A stretch of DNA of 10,056 nt from an uncultured Rhodocyclaceae bacterium (GCA_903930805.1 CAIYZZ010000104.1:1-10056); one strand, 5' to 3'; counted from the first letter of the stretch, positions 1 to 7,113 are shown. The notes: a model not told the origin generated them from the sequence alone. A program made the numbers and translations.

Positions 1-864
1 GAACTGGAGCGTCAAATCGAAGAGGAGTTGGCGCACTGGAACCGCATCAAGACCTCGCGGCGCGTAGAAGACTGGATCGAATACCTGCACAAGTATCCGA
101 ACGGCCGCTTCAGCGAGATCGCCCAGGCCAGGTTGAACCGGCTGCTGGCCACCCAGGAAAAACGCCAGAACTCCGGCGCAGCGAAGCCTAAAGAAGGCGG
201 CGCAAGCCGGGAGTCCGCAGACTTGAAAGAGGGCGAAGCCTTCGTGCCCGCCGAGACGCTCGCGGCGGTTTCCCATAACCCTTATTCGGCCGGCCGCTTC
301 CCGCTCGGGCGCAAGTTCACCGTCGGGGATTTCTACATACTGCGCAACAGCGATCTGCTCACCGGTGTCGTTGAGAATACTTTTCGGAATCGCGTCACAC
401 GGGTGGATGAGGATAACGACCGCGTCGAGATGAATCACGGCAAGTTGGTGTTCGACCTGATGGGCAATACGGTCGAGTACCGCGACAACAAGGCCGACGT
501 GCCGCAACAGTTCTTTCCCGTCGAGTTGCAGGTGGGCAAGCGTTGGACATCGCTCAACAGCGTGGAGCTCAAAAGTGGTCGCCATGCCGGCGATACGAAG
601 CGGGTCGAGATGGATGTGCGCATTCAGGCGCGGGAAATAATTCGCGTTCCGGCAGGAGAATTCAACGCTTTTCGCATCGAGGCCAGTGGCTGGTCGATCG
701 GCATGGGGAACTCGACGAAAATCGAGGTCAAGCTCTGGGTTGTACCGGGCATCAACATGTTCGTCCGCCGGGAACTGATCAAGCGGCGCGGAAGCCGCCT
801 CATCGAATCAAGGCTGACCGAACTCGTCGCCATTCGTCAGGCGGCTTCTGGACTAACGGAGTAG
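1..864 (+). CDS. Hypothetical protein, 3' part of a gene starting upstream of the window
   Basis: The frame is open from the first base to the TAG at 862-864, giving 287 visible residues, so the true start lies outside the window. A TTG at 28 is formally possible, but it has no ribosome site and the coding character continues before it. The first ~50 visible residues are helical and carry the pattern W-x2-I-x2-S ... YL-x2-YPNGRF-x2-IAQARLNRLL. That pattern recurs in bacterial proteins with tandem helical repeats, often behind a caspase-like or protease domain. A charged, low-complexity linker follows. The last ~190 residues look beta-rich and contain the piece VPAGEFNAFRIEASG, typical of lipoprotein-like or DUF3108-like beta domains. 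No transmembrane segment is visible in this part. The function is not known. It reads away from the remnant region and ends 21 bases before a short AT-leaning stretch. Confidence 0.8.
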   Translation, partial: ELERQIEEELAHWNRIKTSRRVEDWIEYLHKYPNGRFSEIAQARLNRLLATQEKRQNSGAAKPKEGGASRESADLKEGEAFVPAETLAAVSHNPYSAGRFPLGRKFTVGDFYILRNSDLLTGVVENTFRNRVTRVDEDNDRVEMNHGKLVFDLMGNTVEYRDNKADVPQQFFPVELQVGKRWTSLNSVELKSGRHAGDTKRVEMDVRIQAREIIRVPAGEFNAFRIEASGWSIGMGNSTKIEVKLWVVPGINMFVRRELIKRRGSRLIESRLTELVAIRQAASGLTE

Positions 865-1243
865 TGCATGTTAACTGGATGCTATATCGAAAGCATGCGG
901 CAAACGCCAGCAAGGCTGCAAGGGCGGCAGAAGGACAAACCCTATAAAACCCAACGGCCTTTCTCGAAGGCCGCCAGGCTCACAATCTCTTGAATGGGTT
1001 CCCTGCTGTGCCGCCCGTAAGAACCGGGTTTCAGTGTGGCCCGTTTCCAGCCGCTTCAGGTCCGTTCGCTTGGAACGCTCACAACGGCGGCGTTTCAGTT
1101 GCAGGCCTCGGTGTTGATGGTTTCTCTACGAGGCAGGCACCGCAGGTAATTCTGTGACGTGACGTTTGGTTTTCTGCTGGGTTAAATATCACGTGCTGTT
1201 GTTTCGTTTAACGGGCATGCATACGGAAAGTTAACCGCCATTA
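865..1243. other. Intergenic stretch with no supported gene
   Basis: Every frame on both strands is broken by stops, and no start with a ribosome site was found. Minus-strand frames between about 950 and 1140 give short protein-like runs separated by stops, which could be a decayed reading frame, but I cannot name a family. Palindromic words such as GTTAAA/TTTAAC (1181-1186 and 1207-1212) are present with no clear role. The only distinct structure is the hairpin at 955-973, listed separately. Confidence 0.5.
955..973. other. Perfect 7-bp hairpin downstream of the first gene
   Basis: CGGCCTT (955-961) pairs with AAGGCCG (967-973) around a 5-base loop. It lies 90 bases after the stop of the preceding gene. 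No T-run follows on the plus strand. On the minus strand the hairpin is followed, after a few bases, by GGGTTTTATAG. It could be a weak terminator in either direction. The structure is certain as sequence, but the function is not. Confidence 0.3.
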
Positions 1244-1369
1244 CGCAAAATTGTTTGCGGCCCCGGCTGGCCTGACTGGATGCGCTGAATCCGGGGTGGC
1301 ACCGCCTTGTTGTAGGCGAGTCAGGGATAGGGCCGGAGGCTTTATCCCGATCGACCAGGCGGTGCCGGG
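1244..1369 (+). other. Array of strong hairpins, possible structured RNA or ssDNA element
   Basis: Three hairpins follow one another almost without gaps. The first is CGCAAA (1244-1249) with TTTGCG (1254-1259). The second is CCCCGG (1261-1266) with CCGGGG (1291-1296). The third is a 10-bp stem, GGCACCGCCT (1298-1307) with AGGCGGTGCC (1357-1366). It encloses an 11-bp stem, 1324-1334 with 1338-1348, around a GGA loop. The inner stem contains two G-T pairs that would be A-C mismatches on the other strand, so a plus-strand RNA folds better. CCCGGC at 1262-1267 could alternatively pair with GCCGGG at 1364-1369, so two conformations are conceivable. No open frame lies inside. I do not recognise the family; it does not fit tmRNA, RNase P, SRP RNA or any riboswitch I know. 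Confidence 0.45.
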
Positions 1370-1413
1370 AAAATCATACTGCTAATGCATCATGCTGCTG
1401 CAGCTTGAAAATG

Positions 1414-1434
1414 AAAAAAGCCGCTCACGGCGGC
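1414..1434 (-). terminator. Intrinsic terminator of the acidic-peptide mini-gene
   Basis: Read on the minus strand, GCCGC and GCGGC form a 5-bp all-GC stem around a 5-base loop. Six T residues follow directly, then CATTTTC. This is the standard form of a Rho-independent terminator. It starts 30 bases after the stop codon of the short minus-strand frame at 1465-1524, which supports a small transcription unit there. Confidence 0.7.
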
Positions 1435-1464
1435 CCCTCAATAACGGCAAACGACCCTGCTCAA

Positions 1465-1524
1465 TCAGAGATCGTCGTCGTATTCCTGATCCTGTTTGGG
1501 TTCCAAAAAGTCTTCACATTCCAT
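1465..1524 (-). CDS. Candidate 19-residue acidic peptide gene
   Basis: The frame reads MECEDFLEPKQDQEYDDDL and ends in TGA. A ribosome site AGGAGA (plus-strand 1534-1539) ends 9-10 bases before this ATG. An intrinsic terminator follows 30 bases after the stop, so the unit is complete in about 125 bases. Nine of 19 residues are Asp or Glu, with one Cys and one Tyr. A second ATG at 1532 in another frame would give a 23-residue basic peptide (MKKWNVKTFW...), but it lies only 2 bases from the ribosome site, which is too close. The same frame stays open upstream to 1710, but that part looks non-coding. I do not recognise the peptide. It could be a real small protein, a leader peptide or a modified-peptide precursor; no maturation enzyme is present nearby. 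It sits inside the mobile-element remnant region. Confidence 0.4.
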   Translation of the reverse strand: MECEDFLEPKQDQEYDDDL

Positions 1525-1635
1525 TTCTTCATTTCTCCTGTTTCCTATCGATGCGTGACTATCATGCCCCCGAATCGTTACATCGGGATGACAGTCCTTA
1601 CGCGACACTAACAACGGCAAAATCCATGAATAGAG

Positions 1636-1682
1636 TTGACAGGTGTCCAAACGCACACTAGCATGGTGACCATATGACCACC
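1636..1682 (+). promoter_or_regulatory. Sigma70-type promoter with overlapping dyad, upstream of the repressor fragment
   Basis: A perfect -35 box TTGACA (1636-1641) is followed after exactly 17 bases by TAGCAT (1659-1664), a 4-of-6 match to the -10 consensus. The predicted start point, about 1671, falls in an imperfect dyad: GGTG (1665-1668), central CATATG (1671-1676), CACC (1679-1682). This is a usual place for an operator. Because the downstream gene begins like a LexA/S24-type repressor, self-repression is a reasonable inference. The promoter call rests on sequence match alone. Confidence 0.55.
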
Positions 1683-1700
1683 AAGTGCAAGGAGCCCAAA

Positions 1701-1835
1701 ATGCCTCCATCTGACACCATTCGCGACACCGAATATCTCGATCGACTGCGTGACTATTACGCCGACGCTCGGCGGATCAAGCCGTCGCCATCGGACTTGC
1801 CGGACAGAGGCTTACCGGCCCGAATCCACGCTTGA
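1701..1835 (+). pseudogene. Truncated LexA/S24-type repressor, N-terminal fragment
   Basis: An ATG with a good ribosome site (AAGGAG, six bases upstream) starts a 44-codon frame. Residues 8-26, RDTEYLDRLRDYYADARRI, resemble the first helix of the winged-helix DNA-binding domain of a group of proteobacterial LexA-like S24 proteins. In those proteins the region continues as IPSY... and the full protein is about 200 residues with a Ser-Lys autoprotease domain. After residue 26 the similarity stops. The rest (KPSPSDLPDRG...) is simply the complement of an integrase gene fragment on the other strand. The gene is therefore cut by a junction near 1776-1781 and lacks most of the DNA-binding domain and all of the protease domain. 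The assignment is from memory of the family pattern over about 20 residues and could be wrong; the truncation is clear if the family call holds. Confidence 0.5.
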
Positions 1836-1861
1836 ATCTCTGTGTCCTTGAACTTGCCCAT
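1757..1861 (-). pseudogene. Truncated tyrosine recombinase (DUF4102 / P4-type integrase), N-terminal fragment
   Basis: The minus-strand ATG at 1861 has a ribosome site GAGG (1867-1870) five bases upstream. It opens a 34-codon frame beginning MGKFKDTEIQAWIRAGKP and reaching KSDGDGL at residues 22-28. This is the start of the arm-type DNA-binding domain (DUF4102) of prophage and genomic-island integrases, where the segment continues from DGDGL into the beta strands of the domain. Here the frame switches after L28 into the complement of the repressor fragment and stops at TAA. All of the core-binding and catalytic domains (R-H-R-Y) are missing. The intact ribosome site and start suggest a fairly recent deletion. 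The integrase would have been transcribed leftward, away from bamC. Confidence 0.7.
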
Positions 1862-1875
1862 ATTGCCCTCGTCGT

Positions 1876-1943
1876 GTGTAGCTAGAAAACATTTCCGTCC
1901 CATTGGCGAGCAGAGAAAAGAATAGCTACTCACCTAGCTACAC
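1876..1943. repeat. TAGCTAC repeat cluster upstream of the integrase fragment
   Basis: GTGTAGCTAG (1876-1885) is a perfect 10-bp inverted copy of CTAGCTACAC (1934-1943). A third copy of the core, TAGCTAC (1923-1929), stands 12 bases before the same word at 1935-1941 in direct orientation. The cluster begins 14 bases upstream of the integrase start and lies in AT-richer DNA than the genes around it. Repeats in this position in integrative elements are often arm-type integrase sites or excisionase sites, or an operator for the integrase promoter. Which of these applies is inference. Confidence 0.5.
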
Positions 1944-1982
1944 GCAATATAGCGGATGCCACGATACAGCGCAAGACGACAG

Positions 1983-2013
1983 AAAACAAAAAAGCCCGTA
2001 TTTAACGGGCTTT
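1983..2013 (-). terminator. Intrinsic terminator of the dapA-bamC unit
   Basis: On the minus strand AAAGCCCGT (2013-2005) pairs with ACGGGCTTT (1999-1991) around the loop TAAAT, a 9-bp stem. The T-rich tail TTTTGTTTTC follows directly. It begins 38 bases after the bamC stop codon. The plus strand has only three T residues after the stem, all inside it, so the minus direction is favoured. It also insulates the operon from the element remnant at 1701-1943. Confidence 0.85.
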
Positions 2014-2051
2014 CGAGCGGGTTATGAGACAACCCTAGACGGCGCGATAGT

Positions 2052-3224
2052 TCACTTTAGCTGCTCGTAGAGTAGTCCAATGATCTTGCGTGCAGTTTCT
2101 GAATTGTCGGCTCCGCCTTCACGTGTGAGGATGCGCAATTTGCTGTCACTTCCCTCTGCGGCAACATGGATGCGGTATTGGGCTTTCGTGTCGATGTCCG
2201 ACTTGCCGCCCTTCCAGAAAGCCAACTTGGACATCCAGCCATCGCCCTGTTTCTTGCGGTTATCGATCTCGGGATCGATGTAACGCACGAAATAGAGCCC
2301 TTGGACACGATCACGATCCTCGACGGTAAATCCAACGCGATCAAGGGCAAGCCCAACGCGACGCCAGGCGCGGTCAAAGGGTTCCTGCAGGGTCAGCGCT
2401 CCGGCACCGTCGGCGGCACGCGTCAGTTTGGCGCGGTCCTGCTTCGACTCCACTGCCATCAGCGACTTGGCGCGGGTCTCGTCGGTACCCAGGCGCACCA
2501 TCAGGCGACGCAGCATTTCAGCTTCGAGATCGGGCTCGGCAGGACGTGGCTGCCACTTGGTTTCCGATTTTCCCTCATTGACGTAAATTTCATACATGCC
2601 GCGATGGCTGATATAGATCTCTGTGGTTCCAGGTTCTGCACCTTTTTCAAGGCGAGTGCGAAACTTGTCGCGCTCCGCCGTCGAATACAGGCTATCAAAC
2701 ACCTTGCCGAGCGTCCCGCGGATAATGTCCTGCGGCAACTTGGCACGATTTTCGGCCCAGTCGGTTTCCATAACGCCTGCCTCGGGCAACTCGACATCGA
2801 CGATGAAACCCGTCTCCTGCCAGAATTCCTTGATCGTGGGCCACAGTTTATCGGGTGCCCCTGCCGCCACCAGCCAGCGTTGCGAACCTGCACGCTCGAC
2901 ACGCATTTTGTCGATATTCGGCAGCACTACAGGCCCGGTTGACGCCGCCGCAGCACCAGCACCGGCACGTTCGCCCGCATAGGCAGAAAAAGTGGCACTG
3001 CCTTTCGGGCTGACATCCGGCACGACATAGCGATCATCACGCGTCGGTTGCGTCAAATCGGGCGGCACTTCGAGTGTAGGCAGTTTGCCGGCCGACTTGT
3101 ATTCGATCTTTTTCGACTCGGGCAGGATGTTGCCCGAACAGGCGGAAACCAACACGGCGGCGACGGCAGCCGTCAACATGGACAATCGATACGGAATAAG
3201 TTTCATCTTCTCTGATTCAGACAT
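2052..3224 (-). CDS. bamC: Outer-membrane protein assembly factor BamC (lipoprotein, NlpB/DapX family)
   Basis: BamC is an accessory lipoprotein of the BAM complex that folds beta-barrel proteins into the outer membrane. The start at 3224 gives 390 residues (E. coli about 344). A lipoprotein signal peptide ends in the lipobox VSA-C with Cys29 as the lipidated residue. The conserved unstructured N-terminal segment follows, with LEVPPDLT at about 51-58, which in E. coli lies against BamD. Two helix-grip domains come next, the first around [20 protein letters not shown] and the second around [24 protein letters not shown] nine bases upstream favours the ATG at 3224, which overlaps the dapA stop by 8 bases. 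The ATG at 3206 (MKLIPYR...) makes a more usual signal peptide and is a real alternative. The gene is translationally coupled to dapA, as in the dapA-bamC pair of E. coli, and ends at the terminator at 1983-2013. Confidence 0.93.
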   Translation of the reverse strand: MSESEKMKLIPYRLSMLTAAVAAVLVSACSGNILPESKKIEYKSAGKLPTLEVPPDLTQPTRDDRYVVPDVSPKGSATFSAYAGERAGAGAAAASTGPVVLPNIDKMRVERAGSQRWLVAAGAPDKLWPTIKEFWQETGFIVDVELPEAGVMETDWAENRAKLPQDIIRGTLGKVFDSLYSTAERDKFRTRLEKGAEPGTTEIYISHRGMYEIYVNEGKSETKWQPRPAEPDLEAEMLRRLMVRLGTDETRAKSLMAVESKQDRAKLTRAADGAGALTLQEPFDRAWRRVGLALDRVGFTVEDRDRVQGLYFVRYIDPEIDNRKKQGDGWMSKLAFWKGGKSDIDTKAQYRIHVAAEGSDSKLRILTREGGADNSETARKIIGLLYEQLK

Positions 3225-4095
3225 TGATACCAACCTCGCGCATGGCGGACAGCACGCGCTCGTGATATTCGGGTGAAAGCGTCGTGAGCGGCAGACGCAA
3301 CGCATCATTAACCAGTCCCATGCGGGCGCAAGCCCACTTCACGGGAATCGGGTTGGCTTCACAAAACAGGTGCTTGTGCAGGCCGAGCAAATTGGCATTG
3401 ATCTCGCGCGCAATCTTCACGTCGCCGGCAAGGCCCGCGAGGATCATCGCATGCATCAACTTGGGCGCCACGTTCGCCGTCACGGAAATCGTGCCATGCC
3501 CTCCCAGCAACACCAGGGCAAGCGCCGTGGCGTCGTCACCGCTATAGATGGCAAATCCCGGCGGGGCACGCTTGATCAGGTCGGTACCGCGCTCGAGGTT
3601 CCCGGTGGCGTCCTTGATGCCGACGACACCGGGAACTTTGGCAAGCCGCAGCACAGTGTCGTTGCTCATGTCGGCGACCGTGCGTCCCGGCACGTTGTAG
3701 AGAATCAGCGGCAGGTCGACTGCTTCGGCAATCGCCTTGAAGTGACGGTAGAGCCCTTCCTGCGTCGGCTTGTTGTAATAGGGCACGACCGACAGATGGG
3801 CAGTCGAGCCGGCAGCCTTGGCACACTGCGCAAGTTCGATCGCCTCACTAGTGGAATTGGCACCGGTACCGGCAATCACCGGGATACGGCCGGCGACATG
3901 CTCGACAGTGGCACGAATCAGCGCGCAATGTTCGTCCATATCGACCGTCGGCGATTCGCCGGTGGTGCCAACCACGACAACCGCGTCAGAACCTTCGGTG
4001 ATATGCCAGTCGAGCAGGCGGCACAAAGCCGGCAGGTCGAGCGAGCCATCCTCATTCATGGGGGTAACGATGGCGGGTATGGAGCCTTGGATCAT
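3217..4095 (-). CDS. dapA: 4-hydroxy-tetrahydrodipicolinate synthase DapA
   Basis: DapA condenses pyruvate with aspartate semialdehyde, the first committed step to diaminopimelate and lysine, in the cytoplasm. I chose the ATG at 4095 rather than the one at 4107. It begins [13 protein letters not shown] like the E. coli protein, has a weak GAG site seven bases upstream, and gives 292 residues, the E. coli length. With this start the residues fall on E. coli numbering: GTTGES at 43-48 (Thr44, Thr45), Tyr107 in YYNKP, Tyr133, Arg138 and the Schiff-base Lys161 in GIKDATG. Of the lysine feedback site, Ser48, His56, Asn80, Glu84 and Tyr106 are kept, but position 53 is Met where E. coli has His. The gene lies between the deacetylase gene and bamC and overlaps bamC by 8 bases. 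Confidence 0.96.
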   Translation of the reverse strand: MIQGSIPAIVTPMNEDGSLDLPALCRLLDWHITEGSDAVVVVGTTGESPTVDMDEHCALIRATVEHVAGRIPVIAGTGANSTSEAIELAQCAKAAGSTAHLSVVPYYNKPTQEGLYRHFKAIAEAVDLPLILYNVPGRTVADMSNDTVLRLAKVPGVVGIKDATGNLERGTDLIKRAPPGFAIYSGDDATALALVLLGGHGTISVTANVAPKLMHAMILAGLAGDVKIAREINANLLGLHKHLFCEANPIPVKWACARMGLVNDALRLPLTTLSPEYHERVLSAMREVGINV

Positions 4096-4105
4096 CGGTG
4101 ATCTC

Positions 4106-4113
4106 ATTTTATA
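4106..4113 (-). promoter_or_regulatory. Candidate -10 element for dapA-bamC
   Basis: Minus-strand TATAAAAT sits just before the dapA start region. No convincing -35 box lies 16-18 bases upstream. If used, transcription would begin around the ATG at 4107, which would favour the downstream ATG at 4095 as the dapA start. This is weak evidence from one AT-rich word. Confidence 0.25.
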
Positions 4114-4137
4114 AAAGTTCGGATTTTAACGGATGTA

Positions 4138-4155
4138 CCCACCGAACCCGGTGGG
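4138..4155 (-). terminator. GC-rich hairpin after the deacetylase gene, possible attenuator or weak terminator
   Basis: CCCACCG (4138-4144) and CGGTGGG (4149-4155) form a perfect 7-bp stem around a 4-base loop, in the gap between the deacetylase stop and the dapA start. The minus-strand sequence after it (TACATCCGTTAAAATC) is AT-leaning but has no T-run. It may lower readthrough from the deacetylase gene into dapA or stabilise an RNA end. Function is unproven. Confidence 0.35.
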
Positions 4156-4186
4156 CGGGAGTGTAAGTGAAGGTTACAACTGAACG

Positions 4187-5110
4187 TTACAACTCGGCCA
4201 GCGCCTTGATATGCGCCGCCACACTGCGCGCCAGCGGCGACATCACATAGCCGCCTTCCAGCATCGACACGATGCGCCCTTGTGCCGTTTCCTTCGCTAC
4301 CTGCAGCAACTGTTCGGTCACCCAGGCGTAATCGGATTCCAGTAGCCCCAGATTACCCATGTCGTCCTCGTAATGGGCATCGAAACCGGCCGAGATAAAG
4401 ATCATCTCGGGCGCGAACTCACGCAGACGCGGCATCCAGATTTCTGTAACCACCTCGCGAAACGCATCGCCGCGCGAGCGCGCCGGCATCGGCACATTGC
4501 ACATGTTGGGGGCTGGTTCGTCGTCACCACTGTATGGGTAAAACGGATGCTGGAAGATGCTCACCATCAGCGTGCGCATATCGTTTTCGAGAATGTTCTC
4601 GGTACCATTACCGTGGTGCACGTCGAAATCGACCACCGCCACCCGCTTGAGTCCCCAGGCCGCCAACGCGTGTCGGGCCGCCACGACAATGTTGTTGAAG
4701 AAACAGAAACCCATTGAGCGGGCATACTCGGCGTGGTGGCCGGGCGGACGCACCGCGCAGAAAGCGCTCGGCACTTCCTTGCGCATCACCAGATCAGTCG
4801 CCAGCACACCGGCACCCGCCGCGCGCAAGGCGGCCTTCAAAGTACCCGGACTCATCGCCGTGTCTGGATCAAGGTGGTAAATGCCACGCTCGGGCGCACT
4901 GGCATAGATCATGTCGATATAGCTCTGCGGATGCGCACGCAACAGATGCTCCATCTCGGCGACCGGGGCATCGTGGAAGGAAAGGTAAATATCGAGGCCA
5001 GCAGCGATCAATCGATCCTGGATGGCACCTAGCCGGTCCGGGCATTCGGGGTGATGCGACCCCATGTCATGCAGCAGGCAATCACGGTGGGTAATAAAGG
5101 CGATGGTCAT
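4187..5110 (-). CDS. Histone deacetylase family / acetylpolyamine amidohydrolase-like protein
   Basis: This 307-residue enzyme has the arginase-fold deacetylase signature. It shows RPPGHHAE at 121-128 with the catalytic pair His125-His126, DFDVHHGNGT at 161-170 with zinc ligands Asp163 and His165, SAGFDAH with zinc ligand Asp244, and EGGY ending in the transition-state Tyr288. All catalytic and metal residues of the family are present, so it should be an active zinc-dependent deacetylase in the cytoplasm. The N-terminal HPECPDRL motif is typical of bacterial class II-type members. The substrate cannot be read from sequence: acetylpolyamines, acetyl-lysine on proteins or small acetylated amines are all possible. 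No ribosome site is visible before the ATG at 5110. A 9-base direct repeat, GTTACAACT (4173-4181 and 4186-4194), spans the stop codon. The gene shares its direction with dapA across a 91-base gap holding a hairpin, so co-transcription is uncertain. Confidence 0.9.
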   Translation of the reverse strand: MTIAFITHRDCLLHDMGSHHPECPDRLGAIQDRLIAAGLDIYLSFHDAPVAEMEHLLRAHPQSYIDMIYASAPERGIYHLDPDTAMSPGTLKAALRAAGAGVLATDLVMRKEVPSAFCAVRPPGHHAEYARSMGFCFFNNIVVAARHALAAWGLKRVAVVDFDVHHGNGTENILENDMRTLMVSIFQHPFYPYSGDDEPAPNMCNVPMPARSRGDAFREVVTEIWMPRLREFAPEMIFISAGFDAHYEDDMGNLGLLESDYAWVTEQLLQVAKETAQGRIVSMLEGGYVMSPLARSVAAHIKALAEL

Positions 5111-5122
5111 GGCGTCACAAAA

Positions 5123-5150
5123 TTATTACAGGGAAGGCTTCGCTTACAAT
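5123..5150 (+). promoter_or_regulatory. Candidate promoter of the MoxR-DUF58-TgpA-MltB operon
   Basis: TACAAT (5145-5150) matches five of six bases of the -10 consensus. A weak -35, TTATTA (5123-5128), lies 16 bases upstream. The start point would fall near 5157, leaving a leader of about 37 bases before the ATG at 5194. A minus-strand promoter for the deacetylase gene must overlap this same 83-base gap. Confidence 0.4.
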
Positions 5151-5178
5151 CTACCAAAAGCCGCATTATGACCTTTTC

Positions 5179-5193
5179 GAGAAAATTTTTCTC
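5179..5193 (+). repeat. Palindrome abutting the moxR start codon
   Basis: GAGAAAA (5179-5185) and TTTTCTC (5187-5193) are perfect inverted copies around a single base, ending directly at the ATG. The place where a ribosome site should be is thus occupied by the palindrome, and no GGAG-like word is seen downstream of it. It could be an operator or a weak RNA hairpin that masks the start. Confidence 0.5.
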
Positions 5194-6120
<927 letters not shown>

Positions 6121-6141
6121 CCCCACATTCACACTTCAGTC

Positions 6142-7113
6142 ATGCTGTTGGCGCTACGCCGTAATCTTTACGACCGCTTCACCACCTGGGCCCTGCGCGT
6201 GCGTTCACCCGAACCGGTGCCGGTCATGCTCAGCCAGCGCCGCGTCTATGTGTTGCCGACACGCGCTGGCCTGCTATACGCCATTTCGCTCATTGTCATA
6301 TTGATCGGGGCCATCAACTACAACCTGAGTCTCGGCTACGGCCTGGTTTTCCTGCTGGCCGGACTCGGCGTCACCACCATCCTGCACACCTTCCGCAACC
6401 TCGCCGGCCTTTCCATCACCATCGGCGCCTGCGCCCCCGTATTTGTCGGCGATACCGCACGTTTCCCGCTCATCCTGCATAACGCCGACGGCCGCTCGCG
6501 CCACCTGATCCGTGGCTCCTTGCCCGGGCAGATGACCATCACCACGGACGTACCCGCCGCCGGCAGCGCGCGTACCCTCCTGCCTCTGCCCGCAACGCAA
6601 CGCGGCTGGCTCGCCATGCCGCGCGCCACACTGGCAACCATCTGGCCCCTCGGATTAATACGGGCATGGAGCTACACCGTGCCGGCGCTGACTTGCCTGA
6701 TCTATCCCAAGCCCGCAGATGCCGTCCCGCCAGCACCGACTTTTGGCGACCTGCAAGGCGGCAGCCTGCCCAGTGATACGGGCGACGAAGATTTTGCCGG
6801 GCTGCGCCGCCACCAGCCGAGCGACCCGCCACATCATGTCGCCTGGAAGGCAGTTGCACGTCAGGGCCCGCAAGCGGCGCTGCAGACCAAACAATTTTCC
6901 GGCACTGCCGCCCCCGCCCTCTGGTTCGACTGGGCAACGCTACCCGGCATGGATATCGAAAAACGCCTGTCGGTACTGACCCGCTGGGTGCTTGACGCCG
7001 AAACCGCCGGGCTGAGTTGGGGCCTGCGCCTACCGGGCGAAGAAATTCCCCTGGCCCATGGCCCGGATCACACTCACGCCTGTCTCAAGGCGCTCGCGCT
7101 GTATGGCCAGTAA
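6142..7113 (+). CDS. DUF58 domain membrane protein, MoxR partner
   Basis: The protein has 323 residues. A short cytoplasmic N-terminus leads to two closely spaced membrane helices (GLLYAISLIVILIGAIN and GYGLVFLLAGLGVTTIL, about residues 46-85). A soluble region follows with the conserved DUF58 signature: GDEDFAGLRRHQPSD at 214-228 and the VAWKAVAR motif at 233-240. The DUF58 region has a von Willebrand A-like fold in related proteins and is coupled to the MoxR ATPase. It starts 21 bases after moxR in the same frame, has no ribosome site, and its end overlaps the next gene by 11 bases. This points to translational coupling. The function in the cell is not established; the neighbour genes suggest work at the envelope. 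Confidence 0.9.
   Translation: MLLALRRNLYDRFTTWALRVRSPEPVPVMLSQRRVYVLPTRAGLLYAISLIVILIGAINYNLSLGYGLVFLLAGLGVTTILHTFRNLAGLSITIGACAPVFVGDTARFPLILHNADGRSRHLIRGSLPGQMTITTDVPAAGSARTLLPLPATQRGWLAMPRATLATIWPLGLIRAWSYTVPALTCLIYPKPADAVPPAPTFGDLQGGSLPSDTGDEDFAGLRRHQPSDPPHHVAWKAVARQGPQAALQTKQFSGTAAPALWFDWATLPGMDIEKRLSVLTRWVLDAETAGLSWGLRLPGEEIPLAHGPDHTHACLKALALYGQ

Noticed and set aside
950..1140. Minus-strand protein-like runs that might be the 3' end of a transposase or other decayed gene
   Set aside because: Each run is interrupted by stops, no family motif could be named and no inverted-repeat ends were found.
1181..1235. GTTAAAT and GTTTAAC words resembling integron attC ends
   Set aside because: The order is inverted relative to an attC site, the next candidate GTT word does not fit the consensus, and no integron integrase or cassette gene is near.
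1298..1366. Minus-strand AAAGCCTCCGGCC similar to part of a GEMM (cyclic di-GMP) riboswitch
   Set aside because: The other conserved parts (the CAAACC-type receptor and the second stem) are missing, and the bases pair in a different hairpin here.
1392..1661. Plus-strand frames of 89 and 68 residues
   Set aside because: They run through the minus-strand terminator and acidic-peptide gene, have no protein-like features and no ribosome sites.
1465..1710. 81-residue minus-strand reading frame containing the acidic peptide at its end
   Set aside because: The upstream 60 residues look like random coding, cover the plus-strand promoter and have no ribosome site at the first ATG; only the last 19 codons have supporting signals.
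1552..1757. 11-base direct repeat TGCGTGACTAT at 1552-1562 and 1747-1757
   Set aside because: A repeat of this length is expected several times by chance in 10 kb; the second copy is part of the repressor coding sequence.
2166..2942. Long plus-strand frames opposite bamC, and similar long antisense frames in dapA (3370-4101) and tgpA (7277-8104)
   Set aside because: They are shadows of GC-rich coding sequence on the opposite strand; the true genes have clear family motifs.
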